Source: Kineosporiaceae bacterium SCSIO 59966 (lineage in GTDB: Bacteria > Actinomycetota > Actinomycetes > Actinomycetales > SCSIO-59966). From it: 64,000 bases of DNA. Location of the stretch: assembly GCA_020881835.1 (NCBI GenBank), contig CP052876.1:2542001-2606000 (forward strand). The letters run 5' to 3'. A program made the translations under genes and the position numbers. Positions 34,484-43,499 of the stretch are shown here, piece after piece. The notes under the pieces were generated by a model. The model did not search any database and had not been told where the DNA came from. It saw nothing but the letters and a program-made list of their open reading frames with translations. Position 1 is the first letter of the stretch, and every line of letters begins with the position of its first letter.

Positions 34484-35425
34484 GTGCAGCCCATGCTCGC
34501 CACTCCGAGCCCCGAACCCGGCCGGCTGCCGACCGGCGCCGACTGGGTGTTCGAGGTGAAGTGGGACGGGATCCGGGTCCTCGCGGACGCCTCGGACGGC
34601 GACCTGCGGCTGCTCAGCCGCACCGGCCGGCCGGTGACGGCCGCGTTCCCCGAGCTGGCGTGCCTGGCCGAGCTGCCCGACGTCCTGCTCGACGGCGAGG
34701 TCGTCGCCCTGGACGACGCCGGCCGGCCCTCCTTCCCCGCGCTGCAGGAGCGGATCCACGTCCGGGACGCCGCCCGCGCCCGCCGGCTCGCCCGCACCCG
34801 ACCGGTCAGCTACGTCGTCTTCGACGTCCTGCGGCTCTACGGGGTGGACCTCACCGGCCGGCCGCTGACCGAGCGACGTGCGACCCTCGAGCGGCTGCCC
34901 CTGCCGGACGGCCCGGTGCAGCTGTCCCCGCTCTACGAGGACGGCCCGGCGCTGCTCGCCGCCACCCGCGAGCAGGGACTCGAGGGCGTCGTCGCCAAGC
35001 GGCGCACCTCGGTGTACGAACCGGGGCGGCGCAGCCCGCACTGGGTGAAGGTGCCCCACCGCCCGACCCGGACCGTCGTCGTCGGCGGCTGGCGGCCGCA
35101 GACCGACACCACCCGGACCGTCGGCGCGCTGCTCGTCGGCGCACCGGACGCCGGCGGCGCCCTGCGCTACCTCGGGCGGGTCGGCAGCGGCATCGGGCGC
35201 ACCGCCCAGCGCGACCTCGCCGAGCGCCTCTCCCCGCTGGCCCGGGCGGACTGCCCGTTCGCGGACCCGGTGCCACGGGTGGACGCCGCGGGGGCCACCT
35301 GGTGCGAGCCGGTGCTCGCCGTCGAGGTGGTGCACCTCGGCTGGACGACGGCCGGCCGGCTGCGCCAGCCGGCCTACCTCGGCGTGCGCACCGACGCCGA
35401 GGCCGACCCCGTGGAGGAGCGGTGA
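34484..35425 (+). CDS. ATP-dependent DNA ligase (LigD ligase-domain type)
   Basis: This 313-residue ligase has an adenylation domain and OB fold. The catalytic lysine is Lys26 in [10 protein letters not shown], followed by [46 protein letters not shown] and the motif V/VI region HWVKVP. A C-terminal OB domain has GRVGSGIG. It corresponds to the ligase module of LigD but stands alone. GTG start at 34484; the stop overlaps the next gene as GTGA, coupling it to the polymerase module. Confidence 0.93.
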   Translation: MQPMLATPSPEPGRLPTGADWVFEVKWDGIRVLADASDGDLRLLSRTGRPVTAAFPELACLAELPDVLLDGEVVALDDAGRPSFPALQERIHVRDAARARRLARTRPVSYVVFDVLRLYGVDLTGRPLTERRATLERLPLPDGPVQLSPLYEDGPALLAATREQGLEGVVAKRRTSVYEPGRRSPHWVKVPHRPTRTVVVGGWRPQTDTTRTVGALLVGAPDAGGALRYLGRVGSGIGRTAQRDLAERLSPLARADCPFADPVPRVDAAGATWCEPVLAVEVVHLGWTTAGRLRQPAYLGVRTDAEADPVEER

Positions 35426-36327
35426 ACCCGGCGGCCGACGAGGTCACCCACGTCGAGGTCGGCGGGCGCCGGCTACGGCTGACGAACCTGCAGAAGGTGC
35501 TCTACCCGGCCACCGGGACGACGAAGGCCGAGGTGATCGACTACCTGGTGCGGGTCAGCGGGCCGCTGCTGGCCCAGCTCCACGAGCGGCCGGTGACCCG
35601 GATCCGCTGGCCGCACGGCGTCGGCGACCCCCAGCGGTTCTTCGAGAAGAACGTGCCGGCCGGGACGCCGTCCTGGGTCCGGACCGTGCGCGTCCCGGCG
35701 TCCGACGGGTTCATCGAGTACCCGCTCGTCGAGGACGTCGCGACCCTGGCCTGGCTCGGCAACCTCTCCGCCCTCGAGCTGCACACCCCGCAGTGGACGG
35801 TCGGTCGACGCGGCGCGGTGCGCCACCCCGACCGCCTCGTCGTCGACCTGGACCCCGGGGAGGGAGCCGGCCTGGAGCAGTGCGCGGCGGTCGCGCACCT
35901 GGTCGCCGAGCGCCTCGCCGACGACGGGCTGGAGGCGGTGCCGGTGACCAGCGGCGGCAAGGGCCTGCAGCTGTACGCGCCGCTGGCCGCCAAGGACGCG
36001 GCGGACGCCGTGCGTGGCTACGCCGAGCGGCTCGCCCGGGGACTCGCCCGCGACCACAAGGACCTCGTCACCGCGACGATGACGAAGTCGCTGCGCCGCG
36101 GCAAGGTGCTGCTCGACTGGAGCCAGAACACCGCGGCGAAGACGACCATCACGCCGTACTCGCTGCGCGGCCGGGACCGGCCCACGGTGGCGGCCCCCCG
36201 ACGGTGGGACGAGATCGGCCCGGGGCTGCGCCAGCTGACCTACGACGAGGTGCTCGACCGGCTCGCGACCGACGGCGACCTGATGGAGCCCTACTCCCGC
36301 TCCCACCCCGGGCCCCAGCTGCCCTGA
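35422..36327 (+). CDS. LigD-type primase/polymerase domain protein
   Basis: A 301-residue archaeo-eukaryotic primase-fold polymerase used in NHEJ gap filling. Metal ligands are in VVDLDPGEG (Asp142, Asp144). The nucleotide site reads VTSGGKGLQLYAPL, where most homologues have His after GL, so this enzyme has Gln. The DWSQNTAAKTTITPYSLRGR motif is conserved. No nuclease (PE) domain is present. The GTG at 35422 overlaps the ligase stop. With ku this gives a complete but split LigD system. Confidence 0.92.
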   Translation: MNPAADEVTHVEVGGRRLRLTNLQKVLYPATGTTKAEVIDYLVRVSGPLLAQLHERPVTRIRWPHGVGDPQRFFEKNVPAGTPSWVRTVRVPASDGFIEYPLVEDVATLAWLGNLSALELHTPQWTVGRRGAVRHPDRLVVDLDPGEGAGLEQCAAVAHLVAERLADDGLEAVPVTSGGKGLQLYAPLAAKDAADAVRGYAERLARGLARDHKDLVTATMTKSLRRGKVLLDWSQNTAAKTTITPYSLRGRDRPTVAAPRRWDEIGPGLRQLTYDEVLDRLATDGDLMEPYSRSHPGPQLP

Positions 36328-36614
36328 TCCTCGCCCTCGCCGAGGCCGCCGGTGTCCCGGACCTCCTCGCGCGCCTCGCGCACCTCGCGTGAGGTGTCCT
36401 CGGCCCGGTCGCTCGCGTCGGGCGGATTCTGCGGCACCTCGGGCGCCGGCTCGTGGGGGTGACCGGCCGGGTCGACCTGCTCGGCGGTGGCCTCCGCCGA
36501 CGGGTCGCCGGCACCGATGGTGCCGCCGGCCACGGTGGCCGGGTCGGCGATGCCGGCGCCGGGCTCCTCGCCGGGGGTCGCCTGCCCGAGGTCCCTGCGC
36601 TGCGGTTCACTCAT
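36291..36614 (-). CDS. Small acidic hydrophilic hypothetical protein
   Basis: An unassigned 107-residue protein, strongly acidic and predicted disordered, with no hydrophobic segment. It starts at an ATG overlapping the universal stress protein stop (ATGA), which argues for translation. Its last 37 bases overlap tail-to-tail with the polymerase gene. The C-terminal part contains a possible short charged helix (SREVREAREEVRD). Function unknown. Confidence 0.6.
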   Translation of the reverse strand: MSEPQRRDLGQATPGEEPGAGIADPATVAGGTIGAGDPSAEATAEQVDPAGHPHEPAPEVPQNPPDASDRAEDTSREVREAREEVRDTGGLGEGEDQGSWGPGWERE

Positions 36615-37558
36615 ACCGCAGGCCTACCCGCGTCCCCGTCGGCCCGCAAGCCGGCGTCGTCCCGCTCACGGTGCGGGACGACGAGCACCGGGCCCTGGGC
36701 GTGCTGGAGGACCGCCTGGCTCACCGACCCCAGGAGCATCCCGGTGAACCCGCCGTGCCCGCGGGCCCCGACCGCGACGAGCCCCGCGGTCGCCGACGCG
36801 TCGGTCAGCGCCCGGGCCGGAGAGTCGTGCTCGACCGCGGTCGTCACCTCCAGGCCGGGGTGGTTCGCCCGGACGGCGTCCGCGTCGGCGGCCAGCTCGG
36901 CCCGCACCTCCGCGATCAGCGGGTCGGGGTCCAGCGCGGTCGGCACCCACGCCAGCGTCGGGACGGCGAGCGGGACGGCGGCGACCAGGCGCAGCGGCCA
37001 GCCGCGGCGCTCGGCGAACGCTGCCGCGACGTCCGCGGCCCGGGCGGCGGCCGGTGAGCCGTCGACGCCGACGACCACGCCGGACCGCTCCTGGACGCCG
37101 GCCTCGTCGTCCACGGGGCGTGGCAACGGGACGACCACGGTCGGGCAGGCGGCGTGGGCGGGCAGCGCGCTGGACACCCCGCCGAGGAGCCGACGGGCGA
37201 ACCCGCCGCGGCCCCGCTTGCCGATGACGGCGAGACCGGCACCCTCGGACGCGTCGACGAGGACGCCGGCGGCGTCGCCGTAGACGACGTCGGTGCGCAC
37301 CGGCGGCGCCTGCGGGTGGGCCGCGACCCGCCGGGCGGCGTCCGCGCACGTCGCCTCGGCGGCGGCCCGGACCGACTCGTCGTCGATGAGCGGCGTGGTG
37401 ATCTCCCCGGCGATGCCCGCGGTGACCGGGATCGTGTACGCGCAGACGAGGTGCAGCGACCAGCCGAGCCGGACCGCCTCCTCCACCGCCCAGTCCAGGG
37501 CGTAGTTGCCCGCCTCGGAGCCGTCGACACCGACCAGCACGACCTGCGCGTCCGTCAT
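36611..37558 (-). CDS. Tandem-domain universal stress protein
   Basis: A 315-residue protein with two UspA domains. The first has VVLVGVDGSEAGNYALDWAVEEA and ends with VIGKRGRGGFARRLLGGVSSALPAHAACPTVVV. The second has VVVGVDGSPAAARAADVAAAFA and ends with AVGARGHGGFTGMLLGSVSQAV. The G-2x-G-9x-G(S/T) ATP-binding pattern is present in both. Such proteins are common in actinobacterial stress and dormancy responses. The start at ATG 37558 agrees with domain onset. It is coupled by a 4-base overlap to the acidic hypothetical gene. Confidence 0.93.
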   Translation of the reverse strand: MTDAQVVLVGVDGSEAGNYALDWAVEEAVRLGWSLHLVCAYTIPVTAGIAGEITTPLIDDESVRAAAEATCADAARRVAAHPQAPPVRTDVVYGDAAGVLVDASEGAGLAVIGKRGRGGFARRLLGGVSSALPAHAACPTVVVPLPRPVDDEAGVQERSGVVVGVDGSPAAARAADVAAAFAERRGWPLRLVAAVPLAVPTLAWVPTALDPDPLIAEVRAELAADADAVRANHPGLEVTTAVEHDSPARALTDASATAGLVAVGARGHGGFTGMLLGSVSQAVLQHAQGPVLVVPHRERDDAGLRADGDAGRPAV

Positions 37559-37661
37559 GCGGTCAGTCTGTCGGTCCGCCCCGTCGCCGGTCCAGGGCCC
37601 CCGGCTCGGCACTCCCCGCCCCGGTCCCGGCGCCCCTCACAACAGGCCCGCGCGAGGTGGG

Positions 37662-39497
37662 TCAGCGGCCCACCGCGTACCCCTGGGCGCCCCGGGGGTT
37701 GGCAGCGGCCCGCAGCCACCCGCCGTCCCGGGCGACGGCCGACAACCGCCCCAGCGACCAGCCGTCGACGGCCTGCACGTCGTGCCCGCGGCGGGCGAGC
37801 TCGTCGAGCACCGGGCGGGGCACGCGGTCCTCGACGGTGAGCCTTGCCGGGAAGGTCTGCCGCGGGAAGAAAGAGGACGGCATGTGGTCGTGGTGGAACA
37901 TCGGGGCGTCCACGGCCGCCTGCAGGCCGGTCCACACCGGCTCGCCACGCCGCCGCGACGCCTCGGCGGCGTGCACCATCCGCAGCAGCAGCACGAGACT
38001 CCACTGGTCCTGCTGGTCGCCGCCGGGGGTGCCGAACGCGATCCACGGCTCGCCGTCGCGCAGGGCCAGGGACGGCGACAGGGTGGTCCGCGGCCGGACG
38101 CCGGGGGCGAGGGTCGTCGGCAGGCCCTCGGTGAGCCAGAACATCTGCGCCCGGGTCCCCAGCGGGAAGCCGAGGTCGGGCACGACCGGGGAGGACTGCA
38201 GCCACGCGCCGCTCGGGGTGGCGGCGACCATGTTCCCCCACCGGTCGACGACGTCGACGTGGCAGGTGTCCCCCCGGGTACGGCCGTCGCGGCGGACGGT
38301 CGGCTCACCGACCGAGGCGTCCCGGGTGCCGCCGAGACCCTCGGGAGGGACGTCGGGCAGCCGGGGGGTCCGCCCGTCCGGGGACCCGGGGCGCAGCTCC
38401 CGGTCGGCGCGGGCCGGGTCGATGAGCCGGCGCCGCTCGGCGGCGTAGTCCTGCGACAGCAGGGTGGCGAGCGGGACGTCGACGTGCTCGGGGTCGCCGT
38501 ACCAGGCCTCGCGGTCGGCGAACGCCAGCTTGGAGGCCTCGGTGGTGAGGTGGATCCAGTCCGGGTCGTCGTCCGCCAGGTCCCCGTCCGGGCCGGCGAG
38601 GTCGAGTCCGTCGAGGATGTGCAGGGACTGCAGCAACACCGGCCCCTGGCCCCAGGGACCGGTCTTGAGCACCTCGACGTCGCGGTAGCGGCCCGACAGC
38701 GGCTCCTCGACGGTCGGCTGCCAGCGGGCCAGGTCGTCGGCGCTCAGCAGCCCGCCGTGCCGCCGTCCCGAGGTGTCCAGCCAGGTCGTCGTCCGGGCGA
38801 AGGTGTCGACCGCCTCGGCGACGAAGCCGCGGTACCAGACGTCGCGGGCGGCCTCGATCTGGGCGTCCCGGTCACTCGAGGCGGCCTCGGCCTCGGTGAG
38901 CACGCGCTCGTAGGTGTCCGCGAGCCGGGTGAGCCGCCACCGGGACCAGGGCGCCGGGGCCCGGCCGCCGTCCAGGTAGGTCTGGGCGGACGTCGTCCAC
39001 TCGTCGGTGAACAGCGCCGAGACCGCGTCGATCGTGCGGGAGACCCGCGGCAGCACCGGCGCCCCGTGCCGGGCGTAGCCGATGGCCGGCTCCAGGACGT
39101 CGCGCAGCCGCCAGGTCCCCCAGCGCTGCAGCATCAGGGTCCAGGCCCCGAAGGCCCCCGGGACGGTGGCGGCGAGCAGGCCGGTGCCCGGCACGGCGTC
39201 CAGGCCCAGGTCGGCGAACGCCTGCAGCGTCGCGGCCTGCGGGGACGGGCCCTGGCCGCAGACGACGTGCGCGCGCTGGTCCGTACCGCTCCACAGGACG
39301 ATCGGCAGGTCGCCGGCGGGGCCGTTGAGGTGGGGCTCGACGACCTGCAGGACGAAGCCCGCGGCCGCGGCGGCGTCGAAGGCGTTGCCGCCGCGCTCCA
39401 GCACCCCCATCCCGGTCTGCGACGCCAGCCAGTGGGTGGAGGCCACCATGCCGAAGGTGCCGGCGAGCTCAGGACGGGTCAGCGGGACGTCAGCCAT
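37662..39497 (-). CDS. ggt: Gamma-glutamyltransferase family protein
   Basis: A 611-residue Ntn hydrolase of the GGT family (glutathione and gamma-glutamyl amide metabolism). It begins with GMVASTHWLASQTGMGVLERGGNAFDAAAAAGF. The predicted nucleophile is Thr411 in GDTCHVDVVDRWGNMVAATPSG, and GTPGGDQQDQWSLVLLLRMV lies near the C-terminus. No signal peptide is obvious, so it may be cytoplasmic and act on another acyl substrate. The start at ATG 39497 lies near the family N-terminus. It stands alone. Confidence 0.9.
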   Translation of the reverse strand: MADVPLTRPELAGTFGMVASTHWLASQTGMGVLERGGNAFDAAAAAGFVLQVVEPHLNGPAGDLPIVLWSGTDQRAHVVCGQGPSPQAATLQAFADLGLDAVPGTGLLAATVPGAFGAWTLMLQRWGTWRLRDVLEPAIGYARHGAPVLPRVSRTIDAVSALFTDEWTTSAQTYLDGGRAPAPWSRWRLTRLADTYERVLTEAEAASSDRDAQIEAARDVWYRGFVAEAVDTFARTTTWLDTSGRRHGGLLSADDLARWQPTVEEPLSGRYRDVEVLKTGPWGQGPVLLQSLHILDGLDLAGPDGDLADDDPDWIHLTTEASKLAFADREAWYGDPEHVDVPLATLLSQDYAAERRRLIDPARADRELRPGSPDGRTPRLPDVPPEGLGGTRDASVGEPTVRRDGRTRGDTCHVDVVDRWGNMVAATPSGAWLQSSPVVPDLGFPLGTRAQMFWLTEGLPTTLAPGVRPRTTLSPSLALRDGEPWIAFGTPGGDQQDQWSLVLLLRMVHAAEASRRRGEPVWTGLQAAVDAPMFHHDHMPSSFFPRQTFPARLTVEDRVPRPVLDELARRGHDVQAVDGWSLGRLSAVARDGGWLRAAANPRGAQGYAVGR

Positions 39498-39562
39498 GAC
39501 GCCACTGTGCCCGACCACTCCTCCTCCCCCAGCACCCCACCCCCCGCCCCCCGCCCCCCACC

Positions 39563-39585
39563 GTGATCATGCAATCCCGCCACCC
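39563..39585 (+). repeat. Dispersed 23-bp repeat, single copy
   Basis: An exact copy of the 23-mer lies 20 bp before the palindromic element at 39606. The gap 39498-39695 holds only these two repeat elements. Confidence 0.95.
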
Positions 39586-39605
39586 TCGCGCCCCCACCGC
39601 CTTCC

Positions 39606-39669
39606 CGCAGAATGCTGGGTTGGTGGCGCGACACGCCGGCCAACACGTGCCCGATCCAGCATTCTGTGG
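39606..39669 (+). repeat. Palindromic ~65-bp intergenic element, copy 2
   Basis: GCAGAATGCTGG opens and GATCCAGCATTCTGTG closes the element. The left arm is followed by GTTGGTGGCGCGACACGCC. It is identical in layout to copies at 27045, 47818, 60248 and 62342. Confidence 0.85.
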
Positions 39670-39695
39670 CGAAGGGGTGAAGAGGGGCGTCGAGG

Positions 39696-40196
39696 TCAGG
39701 CAGCAGCGGGCAGGTAGTCCACCCACAACGGGTGGAGCGGCTCGGCGTGCCGGAGGGTCCAGGCGGGGCCGTGCGGCGGGCGCGGGACGACGTGCAGGGT
39801 CCAGCCGAGCTCCTCCGGCGTCCGGTTGCCCTTGACGTTGTTGCACCGCACGCAGCAGGCCACGAGGTTCTCCCAGGAGTCCGGGCCGCCCCGGCTGCGC
39901 GGCAGCACGTGGTCGACGGTGGTCGCCGGCCCACGGCAGTAGGCGCAGCGCTGCGCGTCGCGTCGCAGCACGCCCTGGCGCGACACCGGCATCGTCCGGG
40001 CTCGTGGCACCCGGACGTAGCGGGACAGCAGGATCACCGACGGCCGGTCCAGGACGACGGAGCTCGAGCGGACGCCGGGGCCGTCCGTCGCGAGCACGAC
40101 CGCCTTCCCGGTGAGGACGAGGACGATCGCCCGCCGCAGGGACACCACGGCGAGTGGCTCGAAGCCCGCATTGAGGACGAGCGTGCGGGGGCGCAC
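39696..40196 (-). CDS. HNH endonuclease family protein
   Basis: A 166-residue protein of the actinobacterial stand-alone HNH type. The N-terminal segment RTLVLNAGFEPLAVVSLRRAIVLVL precedes an HNH domain with CAYCRGPATTVDHVLPRSRGG and NLVACCVRCNNVKGNRTPEE; the CxxC pairs and DHV..R....N residues are intact. This family is widespread in actinobacteria, with no settled cellular role. The GTG at 40196 follows TACCCT by 6 bases (leaderless), which is why I prefer it to the upstream ATG at 40235. Confidence 0.88.
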   Translation of the reverse strand: MRPRTLVLNAGFEPLAVVSLRRAIVLVLTGKAVVLATDGPGVRSSSVVLDRPSVILLSRYVRVPRARTMPVSRQGVLRRDAQRCAYCRGPATTVDHVLPRSRGGPDSWENLVACCVRCNNVKGNRTPEELGWTLHVVPRPPHGPAWTLRHAEPLHPLWVDYLPAAA

Positions 40197-40332
40197 AGGG
40201 GCAGGGTACGGCCCACCGGCCCGCCGGCCCAGCACCCTGGGTCACCTACCCGTCGCCGGAAGGCGGCCACGAACGCCATCGGCCCGGCACCGCGGCGTGC
40301 GGTACCGGGCCGACGGCTCGGACGACGACGGA

Positions 40333-41175
40333 TCAGTGCGTGTAGGTCACGAAGATCGGGTTGAACCAGATGCTGCGCTTCTGCACGGTCTTGCCACTGC
40401 GCGGGGCGTCGTACATCATCCCGCCGCCGGCGTAGATGCCGATGTGGCCGCTGCCGCTCCAGACCAGGTCGCCGGGACGGGCCTCGCTGGCCGAGATCCG
40501 GCGTCCGCCGGAACCCTGGCCACCGGACGTGCGGGGCAGGGAGATGCCCGCCTGGCCGTACACGTACTGGGTGTAGCCGGAGCAGTCGAAGCCGGACGGC
40601 GAGGCGCCGCCGTAGCTGTACGGCGTGCCGACGTAGCGGGCAGCGATCGCGAGGATCGCGCTGTTGGAACCCGAGGCGGAGGTGACTGGTGCAGCAGCGG
40701 ACGCGGACCCCTCCGACGACCCGGACGACGAGCTGCCGGTCGACTCGCGCGTGGTGCTGCGGGACGCCGTCTGGCGACGCTGCTCGTCGCGCACGGCGGG
40801 CTCGGGCTCCGGCGGCGGTGGCGGCGGCGCTTCGGCCGTGCTGACGTGCGGCAGCTTGATGCGTAGCTCGGCGTCGTCGGCAGCGGCGACGACCTGGACG
40901 GCGGCAGCAGCCGGGGCGGCCTTCTCACCAGCCTGCTCGGGCACGGCCGCGACGGCCTCGGTCGTGCCGGCGTCCGGTCGACCCGCGGTGTCGGTGCCGG
41001 TGGTGGCACCGGCGGCCGGCAGGCCCATGGTGACGACGAGCCCACTGGAGGCGGCGAGAACGGCAGACCGGCGGCCCATCGTCGCCGCGTTCGCGCTGAC
41101 CGCCTCGGACAGCGTCGACAGCGGGGTCTTCGGACGCACCTCAGCGCGGTAGCGCCCACGGGGTCGTGTGCTCAC
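40333..41175 (-). CDS. Secreted NlpC/P60 (C40) peptidoglycan endopeptidase
   Basis: This 280-residue wall hydrolase has an N-terminal export region (VLAASSGLVVTMGLPAAGA), a Pro- and Ser-rich linker and a C-terminal NlpC/P60 domain. The catalytic Cys198 is in GFDCSGYTQYVY and His244 in GHIGIYAGGG. It cleaves peptide stems of peptidoglycan. The GTG at 41175 lies downstream of a c-di-AMP riboswitch, a common arrangement for actinobacterial wall hydrolases, so its expression is probably tied to c-di-AMP and turgor. Confidence 0.93.
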   Translation of the reverse strand: MSTRPRGRYRAEVRPKTPLSTLSEAVSANAATMGRRSAVLAASSGLVVTMGLPAAGATTGTDTAGRPDAGTTEAVAAVPEQAGEKAAPAAAAVQVVAAADDAELRIKLPHVSTAEAPPPPPPEPEPAVRDEQRRQTASRSTTRESTGSSSSGSSEGSASAAAPVTSASGSNSAILAIAARYVGTPYSYGGASPSGFDCSGYTQYVYGQAGISLPRTSGGQGSGGRRISASEARPGDLVWSGSGHIGIYAGGGMMYDAPRSGKTVQKRSIWFNPIFVTYTH

Positions 41176-41191
41176 AGTTGCAGTGCCTCTC

Positions 41192-41360
41192 CCACGCCTA
41201 CGAGGTGAGCTGTCGGGTTCGGGTGGGAAAGTCACCCGGCCGCTCGTGCGGCTTCACCCCGAGGGACCCATGGGTCCCGGGAAACGTGTGGTTCCCCCGC
41301 CCCTGCCTGCGGTGTCGTTCTGGACCTCCGTCGGTGGCAGGGCTCGGCGTTCCGACGTCG
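41192..41360 (-). ncRNA. ydaO-yuaA (c-di-AMP) riboswitch
   Basis: The leader of the C40 peptidase gene contains the conserved ydaO segments in order on the minus strand: CCGAGCCCTGCCACCGA, GGGGGAACCA, GGGGTGAAGCCGCACGAG with a helix, then CCGACAGCTCACCTCGTAGG just before the gene. The order and spacing fit the family. c-di-AMP binding normally turns expression off. Boundaries are approximate. Confidence 0.88.
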
Positions 41361-41393
41361 GGCTCCGGGGAGGGGGTCCCGGAAGCGAGGGCG

Positions 41394-41422
41394 ACAGTAG
41401 CGAGCCGCCCTGGCAATGTCAC
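41394..41422 (-). promoter_or_regulatory. Promoter of the riboswitch-peptidase transcript
   Basis: GTGACA (-35, 41417-41422) and TACTGT (-10, 41394-41399) are separated by exactly 17 bases, placing the start shortly before the riboswitch. The remaining gap 41423-41641 shows no gene. Confidence 0.6.
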
Positions 41423-41641
41423 GTCCAGGTCACGACGCCGTCCGACCCTGACCGCTGACCCGTCTGGACCAGCCCAGGACCAGCGAAAACGGGCTCCCGT
41501 GTCGGGCCAAGCCTTGGTCAAGAGATGGTCACGACGTCCGGCTCACTGCCCGAAAATGTCACTCACCGCACTAAGACACCACGCAACGTGTTGTGAGCAT
41601 CATCACACCGCGTGGACGCGGTTGAGCGGCAGGCCGGCCGC

Positions 41642-42736
41642 TCATCCCGCCAGCACGTCGTCCAGGACGGCGGTGACCTCCCGGCGCAGACGGTCCAGCA
41701 CCGTCGTCGGACGGATCGGCTGCCCCGCCACCACGGTGAGGACCCCGGCCAGACCGGGCAGCGCCTCGGGCCGCCGCTCGCCGCCGTCGACGTCGGCCAC
41801 GTCGGCCAGCACGAGGTTCCGGTCCTCCCCGGCCCCGTCCTCCCACGGGCGTCCGATGCGCTCCAGGGTCTCCGCCCACGCGGCCTGGACGTCGTCCGGA
41901 CCGGGGACGCCGAAGAAGTGGCCGACCGGGGCGCTGTGCCGCAGGGCGACCACCGGCGACGACGCGAAGGCGGCGGCCAGCGTCATCCGGTCGGCCAGGT
42001 TCTCCAGCACCTCACCGGGCAGGACCGTGACCACCCCGCAAGCCCGGTCGCACCCGGCGTCGCCGGGGTCGGGCCGGCCATGTCCAGGACGCAGCGCGCA
42101 CTGGCGCAGACCCGCAGCAACGCGGGCGTGCCACCGGTCGAGGTACGCCCGCCACTGCTCCGGCGGGACGGGGCCGGAGTCCTCGCCCGGTCGCATCGCC
42201 AGGACCCGCTCCGCCGCGGACCGCCGGTGCCTCGGCATCGGACAGTCCTCGGTGCCCCACATCGTCCCGGTCACGTGGTCCCGAAGGCGGGGCGGGTCGG
42301 CGGCGTGGCCGAGCACCGACTCCCACGCCAGCACGGGCAGGTACTCGGCCATGAGGTGCAGGACGAGGACGACGAACGCGGTCTCCTCGCGGGACCAGTG
42401 GGTCTCCAGCACCTCGAGCATGAGCCCGTACAGCGGGACCAACGACGCGAGCGACCCACGGTCGGGGTCGTCGTAGGTGTCAGGGAACCGCATCGCCCGG
42501 ACCTGCGCGGCCAGGTCGGCCGGCACACCGTCCACCTCGTCGAAGCCGACCGCGTCGAGCTGGACCAGCCGCGCGCCGGCCCGGCACAGGGCCAGCGCCC
42601 GGCGGCGCTGGGCACCGCTGAGCTGCTCGACGCTGCGCAGAGCCTCGCCAAGCTCGGCGAACCGGGCGTCGTCGATCAGCGAGCGCAGGACGGCGGCCAG
42701 GTCCTCGGCGCAGTCCGGCTCGTCAGCGGGTGTCAC
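41642..42736 (-). CDS. Hypothetical protein
   Basis: An unrecognised 364-residue soluble protein, rich in Asp, Leu and Arg, with no membrane helix or signal peptide. Segments worth noting are MLEVLETHWSREETAFVVLV, HLMAEYLPVLAWESVLGHA and a CPMPRHRRSAAERVLAMRPG stretch; two Cys lie in GDAGCDRACGV. The GTG at 42736 overlaps the last 14 bases of ideR, so it is probably cotranscribed with that regulator, but no iron-related motif is evident. Function unknown. Confidence 0.7.
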   Translation of the reverse strand: MTPADEPDCAEDLAAVLRSLIDDARFAELGEALRSVEQLSGAQRRRALALCRAGARLVQLDAVGFDEVDGVPADLAAQVRAMRFPDTYDDPDRGSLASLVPLYGLMLEVLETHWSREETAFVVLVLHLMAEYLPVLAWESVLGHAADPPRLRDHVTGTMWGTEDCPMPRHRRSAAERVLAMRPGEDSGPVPPEQWRAYLDRWHARVAAGLRQCALRPGHGRPDPGDAGCDRACGVVTVLPGEVLENLADRMTLAAAFASSPVVALRHSAPVGHFFGVPGPDDVQAAWAETLERIGRPWEDGAGEDRNLVLADVADVDGGERRPEALPGLAGVLTVVAGQPIRPTTVLDRLRREVTAVLDDVLAG

Positions 42737-43424
42737 CGGGGACCACGAAGACGTGCGAGGCGACCGGACCGGGCAGGGTGAGGGCACCGCCGACGAGCAC
42801 CTGCCCGCCGTCGCCCGCGCGCACGACGACCCGGCCGCCCGGGCGCACGCCGCCGACGGCGAGGCGGTGCATCAGCTCGGGGTCGGTCTGCAGCGGTTCG
42901 CCCAGCCGCCGCACCACGACGTCCACCGGCTCCCCGCCGGCCTGCCGGGCGGCGTCCGCCAGGGTCGTCAGCGCAGCCACCGGCTGCGCCCCGGACGCGC
43001 CGGGGTGGCCGAGCTCGTCCAGGCCGGGGATCGGGTTGCCGTAGGGCGACTCGGCCGGGGAGCCGATCATGGCGAGGATCTTGCGCTCGACCCGCTCGCT
43101 CATGACGTGCTCCCAGCGGCAGGCCTCCTCGTGGACGTACTCCCACTCCAGGCCGATGACGTCGACGAGCAGCCGCTCGGCGAGCCGGTGCTTGCGCATC
43201 ACCCGGGTGGCCTTGCGGCGGCCCTCCTCGGTCAGCTCGAGGTGCCGGTCACCGGCGACGACGACGAGGCCGTCACGCTCCATTCGGGCGACGGTCTGGG
43301 AGACGGTGGGGCCGCTCTGCTGCAGGCGCTCGGCGATCCGGGCGCGCAGCGGGACGATGCCCTCCTCCTCCAGCTCGTAGATCGTGCGGAGGTACATCTC
43401 CGTGGTGTCGATGAGGTCGCTCAC
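42723..43424 (-). CDS. ideR: Iron-dependent repressor of the DtxR/IdeR family
   Basis: A 233-residue metalloregulator. With the GTG at 43424 as residue 1, the DtxR metal ligands fall at their canonical numbers: Met10, His79, Glu83, His98, Cys102, Glu105 and His106, which fixes the start. The winged helix contains ARIAERLQQSGPTVSQTVARM. The C-terminal region has an SH3-like domain. In actinobacteria IdeR represses siderophore and iron uptake genes and activates storage. The gene precedes the hypothetical gene at 41642. Confidence 0.95.
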   Translation of the reverse strand: MSDLIDTTEMYLRTIYELEEEGIVPLRARIAERLQQSGPTVSQTVARMERDGLVVVAGDRHLELTEEGRRKATRVMRKHRLAERLLVDVIGLEWEYVHEEACRWEHVMSERVERKILAMIGSPAESPYGNPIPGLDELGHPGASGAQPVAALTTLADAARQAGGEPVDVVVRRLGEPLQTDPELMHRLAVGGVRPGGRVVVRAGDGGQVLVGGALTLPGPVASHVFVVPGDTR

Positions 43425-43499
43425 CGTGCTCCGTCCTTCGTCCCGGCCCGGTCCGCCGGACCCGAGCACACGGTAGCCCGGACCGCTACCGTCACGGGC

